64,000 nt of DNA from Sphingomonas panni (lineage in GTDB: Bacteria > Pseudomonadota > Alphaproteobacteria > Sphingomonadales > Sphingomonadaceae): positions 97,336 through 161,335 of the forward strand of contig NZ_JAKREU010000008.1 of NCBI RefSeq assembly GCF_022664435.1, read 5' to 3'. Below are positions 8,270 to 17,176 of this stretch, one piece after another. A model generated the notes under the pieces. That model had not been told where the DNA came from, searched no databases, and saw only the letters and a list, made by a program, of their open reading frames with translations. Positions within the stretch are counted from its first letter, which is position 1. Each line of letters begins with the position of its first letter. The translations under genes and the position numbers were made by a program.

Positions 8270-9994
8270 ATGAACGACGACGCGAGCATTCGGGCGCTCA
8301 ACGCAGTCCTCGCCGCTGAGGATGGCTTGATGCAGGGGCGGCTCGAGCGGCGTGACTTCTTGCGAGTTGCCGCAATGGCGGGAATCGCTTCCACAACTGC
8401 TGTGAGCCGGGCCGCATTCGCGCAGGCCGCCCGCGAAAATCAGCTTCAGCTTGGCGCGGCACTCCAAAAGCAGTACGATTATATCGTTTGTGGCGCCGGT
8501 TCGTCCGGGTCGGTTGTCGCGCGCCGTCTCGCTGAAAACCCGGCGGTCAAAGTGCTGCTTCTTGAGGCAGGCGGCAGCGATCAGGTGCCGAGCGTTACCA
8601 ATCCTGGCGTTTGGTTCACAAACCTCGGTAGCGAGCGGGACTGGGGCTTCAAGGGCGCGCCAAATCCCAAGATCAACAATCGCGAAATCCCATTATCGAT
8701 GGGCAAGGTCCTGGGCGGCGGATCGTCGATCAACGTTATGATCTGGTCGCGTGGTCACAAGAACGACTGGGACTATTTCGCGAGTGAGTCCGGTGATCCG
8801 CGCTGGAGCTACGAGAACGTGCTCGGAATTTACCGCCGCATTGAGGATTACCAAGGTCCTGCCGATGCGCACCGACGAGGCAAGGGTGGTCTTGTATATG
8901 TCGGCGAAACACCAAATCCTTCGCCCATTGCGCCCGCGATGCTCGCATCGTGCAAAGGCGTTGGGATCCCGACTTTCCCTGATCAGAACGCCATCCTGAT
9001 GGAGGGCGTCGGCGGGGCTGCGATCCCCAACGTTCGCTACAAGCCCGGCGAGCGCCTCAACGTGTTCAGCACCTATGTCCGGCCGATTCTGGATCGGCCG
9101 AACATCACGGTCCTCACGCAGGCGACGATCCGCAAGCTCACCACCAAGGGCACGCGCGTCACTGGGGTCGAGTTCACCCATGGCGGAAAGCTGATGACCA
9201 TCGGTGCGACGCGCGAGGTAATTCTTTCGACCGGCGCGATCAACACGCCCAAGATCCTGATGCAGTCGGGCATCGGCGAGGCGGCGCAGCTTCGCAAATT
9301 CGGCATTCCTGTCGTCGCGGACCTCCCGGGTGTCGGCAAGAACTTCCAGGATCACGTGATGATCGCGGGTTGCGTCTGGGAGTACAAAGAGCCGATCGCG
9401 CCGCGCAACAATGCCGCCGAGGCAACTTTCTTTTGGAAGAGTGACTCCAAGCTCGACACGCCGGATTTGCAGCCGTTCCAGATCGAGATTCCCTACGTGA
9501 GTGAAGTCACGGGCAAGCAGTACAACCCGCCTGCTGGAAGCTGGTCGCTATCACCTGCCGTGGTGCGTCCGAAGAGCCGCGGTGAGATCACCATCACCGG
9601 TGCGGACCCCAGTTCCCCGGTCAACATTGCGGCAAATACCTTCGCTGAGCCCGATGACATGACGGCAATGCTCCGTTGCATCGAGCTTTGCCGCGAGATC
9701 GGCAATACCGGTCCACTCGCGGCTTTCAACAAGCGGGAGGTTATGCCGGGGAAGATCACTGGCGCCGACCTCCAGGACTTCGCCCGCAACGCGGCGGTGA
9801 CCTACTGGCACCAGAGCTGCACCGCCAAGATGGGTCGGGATAACATGTCCGTCGTGGACGGGCAGTTGCGCGTTCACGGCATCCAGGGCCTCCGCATCGC
9901 GGACGCCTCGATCATGCCTCGCGTAACGACCGGCAATACCATGGCAGGCTGCGTCATCATCGGGGAGCAGGCTGCCAGCGCCATCACCGCCTAA
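8270..9994 (+). CDS. Tat-exported GMC-family FAD oxidoreductase
   Basis: A 574-aa product from ATG 8270, preceded by AAGGAGAGG. Residues 27-36 (RRDFLRVAAM) plus the following Ala-rich stretch are a twin-arginine signal. The FAD-binding motif IVCGAGSSG is at about 72-80 with the acidic LLLEAGG at 97-102, and the active-site TYWHQSCTAKMG is near residue 513. GMC enzymes oxidise alcohols or aldehydes with FAD. Next to a benzaldehyde-type dehydrogenase and ben-cat genes, an aryl-alcohol such as benzyl alcohol is the likely substrate (inference). Periplasmic export is unusual compared with cytoplasmic XylB-type alcohol dehydrogenases. The electron acceptor is unknown. Confidence 0.85.
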   Translation: MNDDASIRALNAVLAAEDGLMQGRLERRDFLRVAAMAGIASTTAVSRAAFAQAARENQLQLGAALQKQYDYIVCGAGSSGSVVARRLAENPAVKVLLLEAGGSDQVPSVTNPGVWFTNLGSERDWGFKGAPNPKINNREIPLSMGKVLGGGSSINVMIWSRGHKNDWDYFASESGDPRWSYENVLGIYRRIEDYQGPADAHRRGKGGLVYVGETPNPSPIAPAMLASCKGVGIPTFPDQNAILMEGVGGAAIPNVRYKPGERLNVFSTYVRPILDRPNITVLTQATIRKLTTKGTRVTGVEFTHGGKLMTIGATREVILSTGAINTPKILMQSGIGEAAQLRKFGIPVVADLPGVGKNFQDHVMIAGCVWEYKEPIAPRNNAAEATFFWKSDSKLDTPDLQPFQIEIPYVSEVTGKQYNPPAGSWSLSPAVVRPKSRGEITITGADPSSPVNIAANTFAEPDDMTAMLRCIELCREIGNTGPLAAFNKREVMPGKITGADLQDFARNAAVTYWHQSCTAKMGRDNMSVVDGQLRVHGIQGLRIADASIMPRVTTGNTMAGCVIIGEQAASAITA

Positions 9995-10026
9995 ACGAAC
10001 ACGATCAAAAAAGAGGGGAATGCACC

Positions 10027-10935
10027 ATGCCGATTTCGGCAACGATCCGTGGCGTCCTGGCGACGTCCGCCGCCCTGCTGGGCTTTGCTGCCGCCATACC
10101 CGTTCAAGCTCAGACAGCGGTCGACCCCGGTGACTACACGGCGCTACCCCCCGGCACCGACCTCGCGCTGGTCTACGGCCAGTTCATCAACCGCGACAAG
10201 CTCAAGCTTCCAGGCGGCGGGGAGCTGAAGGACGACACCAATCTCAACACATCGGTCGCGCTGCTGCGCTACGTCCACTTCACGAAACTCGGGCCGTTCG
10301 TCGTCGATCCGCAAATCATCGTACCGGTGGGGTCGGTCCATGATGCTCGGGTTGGTGGGCAGAATCTGGGATCATCCACCGGTATCGGAGACGTTCTCGT
10401 CTTTGCGACGATCTGGTTTGTTAACAAGCCGAGCGATAACTATTCGACGTATCTCGGCTTCTCGCCGATCGTGGGTATCCCTACCGGGACGTACGACCGC
10501 AACAAGGCCGTCAACTTCGGCAATAATCGGTGGTCGTTCGATCCGCAGATTGGCTTCATCCAGGGGCTAGGCAAGAACGTCACCCTCGATCTCTACGGCG
10601 ACGTGAACTTCTTCACGGTCAACAATGACGTCGGCGCGCTCAGCCAGCGGTTGACGAAGAAGCCCGTCTACCATGTCCAGAGCTGGCTTCGGTACGCCTT
10701 GCCCGACAAGAAGACGACGATCGCCATCGGCACCGCGAGTATGTGGGGAGGCAAGGAGCACCTCGACGGCGTCTATACCGGTCAGCGCTCTGAGCGTCAG
10801 CAGATTAGACTGGCGATCCAAAAATTCGTCGCGCCGAAGTGGCAGCTCGAGCTGATCGGCGGACGTGACGTACAATCACGAGAGGGCTTCAACGAAGCTG
10901 CCCGAATTCAGGTGCGGGTCCTAAAAATCCTCTGA
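10027..10935 (+). CDS. MetA-pathway-of-phenol-degradation outer-membrane protein
   Basis: 302 aa with a Sec signal peptide (about 1-28, ending PVQAQ). The rest is beta-rich with alternating aromatic residues and the family-typical segments YTALPPGTDLALVYGQF and IGDVLVFATIWFV. This fits the Phenol_MetA_deg family of outer-membrane beta-barrels linked to uptake of aromatic compounds. It lies 32 nt after the GMC gene, probably in the same operon. The transported substrate is inferred from context. Confidence 0.82.
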   Translation: MPISATIRGVLATSAALLGFAAAIPVQAQTAVDPGDYTALPPGTDLALVYGQFINRDKLKLPGGGELKDDTNLNTSVALLRYVHFTKLGPFVVDPQIIVPVGSVHDARVGGQNLGSSTGIGDVLVFATIWFVNKPSDNYSTYLGFSPIVGIPTGTYDRNKAVNFGNNRWSFDPQIGFIQGLGKNVTLDLYGDVNFFTVNNDVGALSQRLTKKPVYHVQSWLRYALPDKKTTIAIGTASMWGGKEHLDGVYTGQRSERQQIRLAIQKFVAPKWQLELIGGRDVQSREGFNEAARIQVRVLKIL

Positions 10936-10964
10936 CCGACCCTGCGGAACCAAGCTCGAAGCCG

Positions 10965-10998
10965 AGGTGGGCCGGTCGCTGCGGCGATCGACCCACCT
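10965..10998 (+). terminator. Stem-loop after the GMC/MetA operon
   Basis: AGGTGGG (10965-10971) pairs with CCCACCT (10992-10998), with further internal pairing around a TGCG loop. It begins 30 nt after the stop codon. The following sequence is only weakly T-rich, so termination strength is uncertain. Confidence 0.5.
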
Positions 10999-11270
10999 TC
11001 CTTATGTTCCCCCAGCGTCAATCTGCCAACTTCGCGCCGCTGAAGCCTCGGTGGTTGCCTCAACGCGTGAACACCCCTGAGCTATTGGAGGGCGCCAGCG
11101 ACCACCTCGGTTGCGACTCCGCGCTGCTGCCGCATTCGCACTTCCGGCTTTGCAGGCGCCCCGCCCCGTGCGCGAACTCGCAAGCGTGGGGGGGGCATAT
11201 CCAGCGCCGCCGACGAACGTTCCAAAGGGCTCACCCGCTTCTACAGATCATTGGTGTGCCATCGATTTAC

Positions 11271-11285
11271 ATACCATGCCGGTAT
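11271..11285. promoter_or_regulatory. CatR/BenM-type operator, perfect ATAC-N7-GTAT (distal)
   Basis: ATAC-CATGCCG-GTAT, 106 bp upstream of a second perfect copy at 11377 and about 200 bp before the TonB receptor start. It lies in a 549-bp gene-free interval (10936-11484) that otherwise holds only the hairpin after the MetA-like gene. Confidence 0.65.
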
Positions 11286-11376
11286 CGGCTAAGAATTCTT
11301 TGGCGGGGGCATACTTGATATTCCCGAAAGACTGATTTGCCTTGTTGGTGTCACCGACCTCCTAGGTATCGATCGC

Positions 11377-11391
11377 ATACCTCATCTGTAT
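11377..11391. promoter_or_regulatory. CatR/BenM-type operator, perfect ATAC-N7-GTAT (proximal)
   Basis: ATAC-CTCATCT-GTAT lies 93 bp upstream of the TonB-dependent receptor start. The right half and following bases, ATCTGTATTGGACG, are identical to those at 8143-8156, upstream of the GMC gene. TTGGAC may be the -35 element. This implies that uptake and oxidation genes share one LysR-type regulator. Confidence 0.72.
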
Positions 11392-11484
11392 TGGACGTTC
11401 GGAAAGACTTCTTCCTAACTTTCGTCAACGAACGCGTTCTGACCGGGCGGAGCCCCGGCAGTCGAGCGAACGGGGAGGAAATAC

Positions 11485-14073
11485 ATGAAGGCTCATCGAA
11501 GCTACACGGCGACCATCCGCCGAACTGTGTCCAGCACGGCACTCGCGATCGGTCTTGGCGTGGTTCCCGCCCCTGCCTTGGCACAGACCACCATTCCCGC
11601 CCAAACGCCACCGGAACAGCCCGTCGTTGAGGCGGGCACCTCGGCAGCACAGGCCGCGCCGGCCCCGGCGGCCTCCGCCCCACCCGTACAGCAGTCCGAC
11701 CCCATCGCCGAGGAACCTGGAGGCATTGGCGACATCGTCGTGACGGCGCGCCGTCGCGAGGAGAGCATCCAGAACGTCCCTATTTCCGTCGCGGCGTTCG
11801 GGGGCAGCGCGCTCGCCGAGCGTCAGATCGACTCCTCCGACAAGCTCACCCAGCTCGCTCCCAATGTCCAATTCAGCGCGGTTGCGCCCGCATCCGGCAA
11901 CAGCTCGTCCTCCGCGATTTTCATCCGCGGCGTCGGTCAGACCGACTTCCTGGCCTCGACCGATCCCGGCGTTGGCTTCTACGTCGACGGCGTCTACTTC
12001 GCACGCGCCAGTGGAACCGCCATATCGCTACTTGATGTTGAGCGCGTCGAGGTGCTCCGCGGCCCGCAGGGGACGCTGTTCGGTCGCAACACCGTCGGCG
12101 GTGCCATCCAGGTCTTCTCCGCGCGCCCAAACTTCTCCGGCGTGTCCGGCAACGTTGGCTGGACGCTCGGTGACTATAAGCGCGCGGATCTGCGCGGCGT
12201 CCTCAACCTCCCGGTGAGCGAGACGCTGGCGGTACGGTTCGCGGCCACCAAGCGCATCCGCGACGGCTACGTCACCAACATCCTCGACGGACGCGACTTC
12301 GGTGACGTCAACACATTTGCGGCCCGTGCAAGCCTGCTGTGGAAGCCGAGTGACAAGTTCGAGGCGCTGCTGATCGGCGACTACACCAAGGACGACGTGA
12401 ACGGGTCGCCGACCGTCTTCGGCGGGATCAACACCAGCGCCGCGTTCGTCCGCTTCGCCTCGGTAATCGCGGGTTGTCCCGGCTTCGCGCTGACGAACCC
12501 CGTCACGCCGGTGCCGGAGAACAACGATCGCCGCTGCGCCAACAACCAGTACTCGGCCCTCGGCCCCTTCAAGGTCGCCTCCAACGCGCCCAGCCGGTCC
12601 GAGCTGGAGATGTACGGCATCGGCCTGACACTCCAGTACGACGTCGCCGACTGGCTGACCGTCAAGTCGATCACTGCCTATCGCGAGACCAACCCTTTCT
12701 CGATCCGCGACGCCGACAACACGCCGCTGCGCATCCTCGAGACCGTCAACCAGGACAACATAAAGCAGTTCACCCAGGAGCTGCAGTTCCTTGGCGAGAC
12801 CCCCAACGGCCGCCTCAAGTACCAATTCGGCGCCTACTATTTTCGCGAGACCGACTACCAGTTCTACCCGGTCTTCCTCCCGTCGCAGATCAGCGCCACC
12901 ACCGGCGAGGAACTGCGCGTCGGCGGCCTCAACAACAACGCCGACATCAAGAATGAATCGCTGGCGATCTTTACGCAGGAGTCCTTCGCGATCACGGACA
13001 AGCTGAACCTGACGGTCGGCCTCCGCTACACCCGCGACAAGAAGGAGGCCACGCCGTTCGAGACCGCCGCCGTCAGCGGCTACGGCTACACGAACGTCGG
13101 CTACAACGTGGCCTATCCCGCGCCGCTGAACGCCCAGAACGTCTGCCTCGGGCCGCAGCGCACGGGCGCGGTGGCCGCGACCTGCACCGGCTCCCGGACC
13201 TTCCTCTTCAACCCGGTCCTCAACTCGAAGACCAACAGCAAGTTCACGCCCGCGGCGACGCTGCAATATCAGTGGACACCGGAGCTCATGACCTATGCGA
13301 GCTACTCGCAGGGCTTCAAGAGCGGCGGCTTCAACACCCGCATCGTGCAGCCCGTCATCTCGCCCAACGCGCCGACGGGTCGGGAATTTCTGCCCGAATT
13401 CGACCCCGAGCAGGTGACGTCGTACGAGATCGGCGGCAAGCTGCTCATCGGCCGCACGCTCCGGCTTTCCGCCGCAGCCTTCAAGTCGAAATACAAGGAC
13501 ATCCAGATCGTTGTGCGCGAGGGCGTCGCCCCGGTCGTGCGCAACGCCGGCGAGGCGACGATCAATGGCTTCGAGGTCGAAGGAACCGTCAGCCCGATCG
13601 GTCCGCTGCTGATCAATTTCGGCGTCGGATACACGGATTTTGGCTACGACAGCTTCACGAACGCGCTCAATGCCGGGCAGGCGAACCTTGCGCCTGGCGC
13701 GCTAGGTCGCGTCGACCTCGACGACATGCAGGCCTATACGCCGAAGTGGAGCCTCAACGGCGGGTTCGCCTACCGCATCCCGTTGAGCTCGGGTTCGCTC
13801 ACTCCGCGCGTCGACGTCGCGTACCGCAGCAAGACCTACTTCGACGCGCCGAACACCGAGCAGATCGCCCAGAACAAGTATGCGCTGGTCAACGCGACCT
13901 TGCGTTACGCCGACCGGGCCGACCGCTACAGCATCGCTGCGGGCGTCACCAATCTGACCAACAAGGCCTATATTGGCAGCGGCAATTCGTCCCTCACCGC
14001 AGCATCCGGCTATGCCGAGGTGACGTACGGCCCGCCGCGCATGTTCACGGTCGAAGGCACGATCAATTTCTGA
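11485..14073 (+). CDS. TonB-dependent outer-membrane receptor
   Basis: 862 aa. A signal peptide covers about residues 1-33 (ending PALAQ), followed by an Ala/Pro-rich linker and a TonB-box-like DIVVTARRREESIQNVPISV at about 76-95. The plug domain includes IFIRGVGQTDF and VEVLRGPQGTLFGRNTVGGA, and a 22-strand-type barrel ends in a C-terminal Phe. Such receptors import scarce substrates through the outer membrane using TonB energy. In sphingomonads many serve aromatic substrates, which fits its place between the aryl-alcohol and benzoate genes. The promoter region has two ATAC-N7-GTAT sites. Confidence 0.92.
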   Translation: MKAHRSYTATIRRTVSSTALAIGLGVVPAPALAQTTIPAQTPPEQPVVEAGTSAAQAAPAPAASAPPVQQSDPIAEEPGGIGDIVVTARRREESIQNVPISVAAFGGSALAERQIDSSDKLTQLAPNVQFSAVAPASGNSSSSAIFIRGVGQTDFLASTDPGVGFYVDGVYFARASGTAISLLDVERVEVLRGPQGTLFGRNTVGGAIQVFSARPNFSGVSGNVGWTLGDYKRADLRGVLNLPVSETLAVRFAATKRIRDGYVTNILDGRDFGDVNTFAARASLLWKPSDKFEALLIGDYTKDDVNGSPTVFGGINTSAAFVRFASVIAGCPGFALTNPVTPVPENNDRRCANNQYSALGPFKVASNAPSRSELEMYGIGLTLQYDVADWLTVKSITAYRETNPFSIRDADNTPLRILETVNQDNIKQFTQELQFLGETPNGRLKYQFGAYYFRETDYQFYPVFLPSQISATTGEELRVGGLNNNADIKNESLAIFTQESFAITDKLNLTVGLRYTRDKKEATPFETAAVSGYGYTNVGYNVAYPAPLNAQNVCLGPQRTGAVAATCTGSRTFLFNPVLNSKTNSKFTPAATLQYQWTPELMTYASYSQGFKSGGFNTRIVQPVISPNAPTGREFLPEFDPEQVTSYEIGGKLLIGRTLRLSAAAFKSKYKDIQIVVREGVAPVVRNAGEATINGFEVEGTVSPIGPLLINFGVGYTDFGYDSFTNALNAGQANLAPGALGRVDLDDMQAYTPKWSLNGGFAYRIPLSSGSLTPRVDVAYRSKTYFDAPNTEQIAQNKYALVNATLRYADRADRYSIAAGVTNLTNKAYIGSGNSSLTAASGYAEVTYGPPRMFTVEGTINF

Positions 14074-14092
14074 ACCCTCTCTCCACGGGCAA

Positions 14093-14986
14093 GTGTCCGG
14101 TAGGTCCCGGTCGCTTCCCGACCTCGTTACGGTCGCCCCGATGCTGTTCGTCAGCATCTGGGCGACTGGCTTTTTGGTCGCACGCCTCGTCGCGGGCCAC
14201 GCGGACCCGCTCACTTTCCTGACCATCCGCTTCGCGTGCGGTACGGCCATATTCACCGGCTTAGCTGCGCTCGCCGGTGCGTCCAGGCCCCGCGAACCGC
14301 GGTTGTGGGCGAACGCGGTCGTCGCTGGCCTCCTGCTCCAGGGAATTTATCTGGCGGGCGTGTTCTGGTCAGTCAGCCATGGCCTGCCGGCAGCGGTCTG
14401 CGCCCTCATCACAGGCCTGCAGCCGCTCCTGACCGCAGCGCTGGCCGGGCCGATGCTTGGCGACCGCGTCACCCGTCGGCAGTGGATGGGAATCCTGGTC
14501 GGCTTGATCGGCGCGACAATGGTGCTCGCCCCGCAGGTGACCTCGTCCGTCCACGCGGCGGCTCCCGTCACCGTCGCGGTCGCGGCGCTGGCGACCGTCG
14601 CCATCACGCTCGGCACCATCTGGCAGAAGCGCAGCGGCGGTGGCGTTGACCTACGCGTCGGCGCGGCGATCCAATTCGCCGCCTCGGGCCTCGTCATCGC
14701 GCCCGTCGCGCTCCTGACCGAGGATATGCGCTTCGATGGCAGCTGGGAGGCGTGGAGCGCGCTAACCTGGTCGGTAATCGGCCTGTCGGTCGGCGGGATG
14801 ACCTTGCTCCTGATGATGATCGGGCGCAGCGCGGTCTCGGTCGTCGCCTCGCTGTTCTACCTTGTGCCGCCCGTCGTGGCGGTGCTGGCGTTCATGCTCT
14901 TTGGGGAGGCGCTCGGCGCGGTGCAGATCGCCGGCCTGATCGTCGCCTCCGCGGGGGTCGCGATCACGACACGGGACAGAAGCTGA
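14093..14986 (+). CDS. EamA/DMT-family transporter
   Basis: A 297-aa protein with about ten hydrophobic segments and two EamA-type halves (about 14-139 and 160-292). The GTG start at 14093 lies 19 nt after the TonB-receptor stop, so the two are likely co-transcribed. The internal Met at residue 17 is an alternative start. DMT transporters export metabolites or amino acids; the substrate here is unknown. A role in solute movement linked to aromatic catabolism is inferred only from location. Confidence 0.85.
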   Translation: MSGRSRSLPDLVTVAPMLFVSIWATGFLVARLVAGHADPLTFLTIRFACGTAIFTGLAALAGASRPREPRLWANAVVAGLLLQGIYLAGVFWSVSHGLPAAVCALITGLQPLLTAALAGPMLGDRVTRRQWMGILVGLIGATMVLAPQVTSSVHAAAPVTVAVAALATVAITLGTIWQKRSGGGVDLRVGAAIQFAASGLVIAPVALLTEDMRFDGSWEAWSALTWSVIGLSVGGMTLLLMMIGRSAVSVVASLFYLVPPVVAVLAFMLFGEALGAVQIAGLIVASAGVAITTRDRS

Positions 14987-15188
14987 CGTATGTTGATGGT
15001 CTAGGAAGGGCGCCGGTGAGAGGATGGTTCAAGTCGTACGCTAAGCCCGGCGACTGCTCCGATCGGGATGGTGAAAGGGGAATGCTAGCGGGAGGTCCGC
15101 TGGCTTGGGATTAGCGCCCGATCCCGGACCGGCCGTTCGCGACACCATTTCAAAAGAGGATCGTTTTCTCAGGGAAGGATGCTGTTAG

Positions 15189-15569
15189 ATGTCATTGGAG
15201 CTAAATAAGGCGAACGTGATCGCCTTTTACGAGATGATGTTCAACGACTGCCGACCTGCTGAGGCAATCAAGCAATATGTCGGCGGAGAATATATCCAGC
15301 ACAACCCTCAAGTCGCTACCGGAAAGCAGGCATTTATCGACTATTTTGAGCGGATGGCACGAGAGTGGCCTGGCAAGAGAGTCGAATTCAAGCGGACTAT
15401 TGCAGAAGGAAATACCGTGGTCCTGCACTGCCATCAGCACTGGCCCGGAGACCACGACTACGCTGGCATCGACATCTTCCGATTAGATGATGAGGGTCGT
15501 ATCGTCGAGCATTGGGATGTGCTTCAAATTATCCCCGACCACTTTGAAAACCCGAACGGCATGTTCTGA
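15189..15569 (+). CDS. SnoaL-like (NTF2-fold) protein
   Basis: A 126-aa single-domain protein with the SnoaL-like pattern: [19 protein letters not shown], then [19 protein letters not shown], then [19 protein letters not shown] at the C-terminus. The family has an NTF2-like cone fold and is usually described as a predicted aldol-condensation-type enzyme or small-molecule binder; the actual reaction is not known. A 202-bp gap separates it from the EamA gene, and I see no operator in that gap. It converges on the ben-cat-pca operon. Confidence 0.82.
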   Translation: MSLELNKANVIAFYEMMFNDCRPAEAIKQYVGGEYIQHNPQVATGKQAFIDYFERMAREWPGKRVEFKRTIAEGNTVVLHCHQHWPGDHDYAGIDIFRLDDEGRIVEHWDVLQIIPDHFENPNGMF

Positions 15570-15807
15570 TGAGGGGTCCGTACTCCCACATTCTGCCATT
15601 GAGCCTGCTCCGTACGGTCCCGAAGGCTGCCAGCCATTTATCGATCGAGTACCGCCTTTGAGCGCCCGCCGGTTCTTCGTAACAGGGAGCCTGCAGTGAG
15701 ACAGCCGGGAAGTATGCGCTGATCGCACGGGCAGGCGATGGGCTTGCCTACCCTGACCGATTCTGCTGAGCCTACGTCCTTGATGCGGGCACCGACGGCT
15801 GACGGCC

Positions 15808-17145
15808 TCAGGCGGGTAGCGCGGCCCCCGGCAGCTCGTCCGGAACGTGCGACCTGTACCGCCGAGCGAAGAGCATCATCGCCGCGACCGAGATCAGCCC
15901 CGGCACCGCGAAAGCGACGAAGTTCAACGCCATCGGCAGCTTGGCAGCGAGCAGCAGTCCGCCCAGCAGCGGCCCGACGATCGCTCCGACCCGACCGACT
16001 CCCGAGGCCCAGCCGAGCCCCGTCGTCTTGATAGAAGCGCCGTAGAAGTCCGCCACGGTCGCGTAGAGGAGGATCTGCGTGCCCGTCGTGCCTGCTCCCG
16101 CGACGAATATCAGCAGGTAGAGGACGGCCGTCGGGCTCTTCGCGCCGAGCAGCGCGATACACGTCGCGCCGATCGCGAAGGAACTGACCACAACGCGCAC
16201 CAGTCCGTAACGGTCGGCAAGCCGCCCGCCGCCGATGGCGCCGAACATACCGCCGAAGTTGAGGGCAAGAAGAAACGACAGGCTCGAGCCGAGCCCGTAG
16301 CCGGCGGTGCGCATCAGCTGCGGCAGCCAGGAGCCGAGCGCGTACACCATCAGCAGGCAGCAGAAGAAGCATGTCCACAGCGCCAGCGTTCCACCCGCCC
16401 GGCCATCGTGAAACAGCGCGGCGATGGAGGATGAGCCCGCTTTAGCGTCCCGCAGGACCAGTTGGCCGCCCGGGACCGTGCGGCCGGGTGCGATCTTCGT
16501 CAGAATGGCACTCGCACGTCCCTCGTCCCCCCGACGTATCAGAACGGCGAGCGACTCAGGTAGCTTCCAGAGCACGATCGGGAGCAGACAAAGAGGCACC
16601 GCGGCAGCGAAGAACATGGCACGCCAACCAAACGTCGGCAGCAGCCAGATGCCGAGCCCGGCGGCTACCATGCCGCCGACTGCGTAGCCACTGAACATCA
16701 GCGCCACGAGCGTCGTTCGCAGGCGTTTCGGTGCATATTCATTCGTCAGCGCCACGGCGTTGGGCATGAGCCCACCGCATCCTAGTCCCGCCAGGAAGCG
16801 CATGACCCCGAACTCCGTTGTGTTCCCGACGAAGCCGTTGACGATCGTCGACACGCTGAAGATGGAGAAGCAGATGGCGATGCAGCGCTTGCGCCCGATC
16901 CGGTCGCCCAGCGATCCGAAGGTTAGCGCGCCGATCATCATGCCGAACAGCGCCCAGCTTGCGAGCGAGCCCGCCTGGGGTGGGGTGAGGTCCCACTGTT
17001 CCATCAGCTGGGGCAGGATCGCGCCATAGATGAAGACGTCGTAGCCATCGACGATGAGGAGCAGGCCGCAGAGGACGACGATTGTCCAGTGGAAGCGGCC
17101 GAACGTGGCCTCGTCGACAATGTCGTTGACCACGGTGCCTGCCAT
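15808..17145 (-). CDS. MFS permease, aromatic acid:H+ symporter family
   Basis: 445 aa with twelve predicted membrane segments. It starts at ATG 17145, with GGGGAG just upstream; the longer frame from 17271 overlaps pcaF and is unlikely. The AAHS hallmark IVDGYDVFIYGAILPQLM is near residues 30-48, and the MFS loop GSLGDRIGRKR is near 80-90. Members (BenK, PcaK) import benzoate, 4-hydroxybenzoate or related acids with protons. As the last gene of the operon it most likely imports benzoate or a close analogue. I assign no symbol because specificity cannot be read from sequence. Confidence 0.88.
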   Translation of the reverse strand: MAGTVVNDIVDEATFGRFHWTIVVLCGLLLIVDGYDVFIYGAILPQLMEQWDLTPPQAGSLASWALFGMMIGALTFGSLGDRIGRKRCIAICFSIFSVSTIVNGFVGNTTEFGVMRFLAGLGCGGLMPNAVALTNEYAPKRLRTTLVALMFSGYAVGGMVAAGLGIWLLPTFGWRAMFFAAAVPLCLLPIVLWKLPESLAVLIRRGDEGRASAILTKIAPGRTVPGGQLVLRDAKAGSSSIAALFHDGRAGGTLALWTCFFCCLLMVYALGSWLPQLMRTAGYGLGSSLSFLLALNFGGMFGAIGGGRLADRYGLVRVVVSSFAIGATCIALLGAKSPTAVLYLLIFVAGAGTTGTQILLYATVADFYGASIKTTGLGWASGVGRVGAIVGPLLGGLLLAAKLPMALNFVAFAVPGLISVAAMMLFARRYRSHVPDELPGAALPA

Positions 17146-17176
17146 AGACCTACTCCCCTGCAAAATCGGTGACGTC

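Noticed and set aside
12028..13266. A 412-codon open frame on the minus strand opposite the TonB receptor
   Set aside because: It is a high-GC shadow of a well-supported receptor gene; the product is Arg/Val/Gly-rich low-complexity sequence without motifs.
15638..16378. A 246-codon minus-strand frame overlapping the MFS permease gene
   Set aside because: Arg/Ala-rich shadow in another frame; the permease frame has all membrane segments and the AAHS signature.
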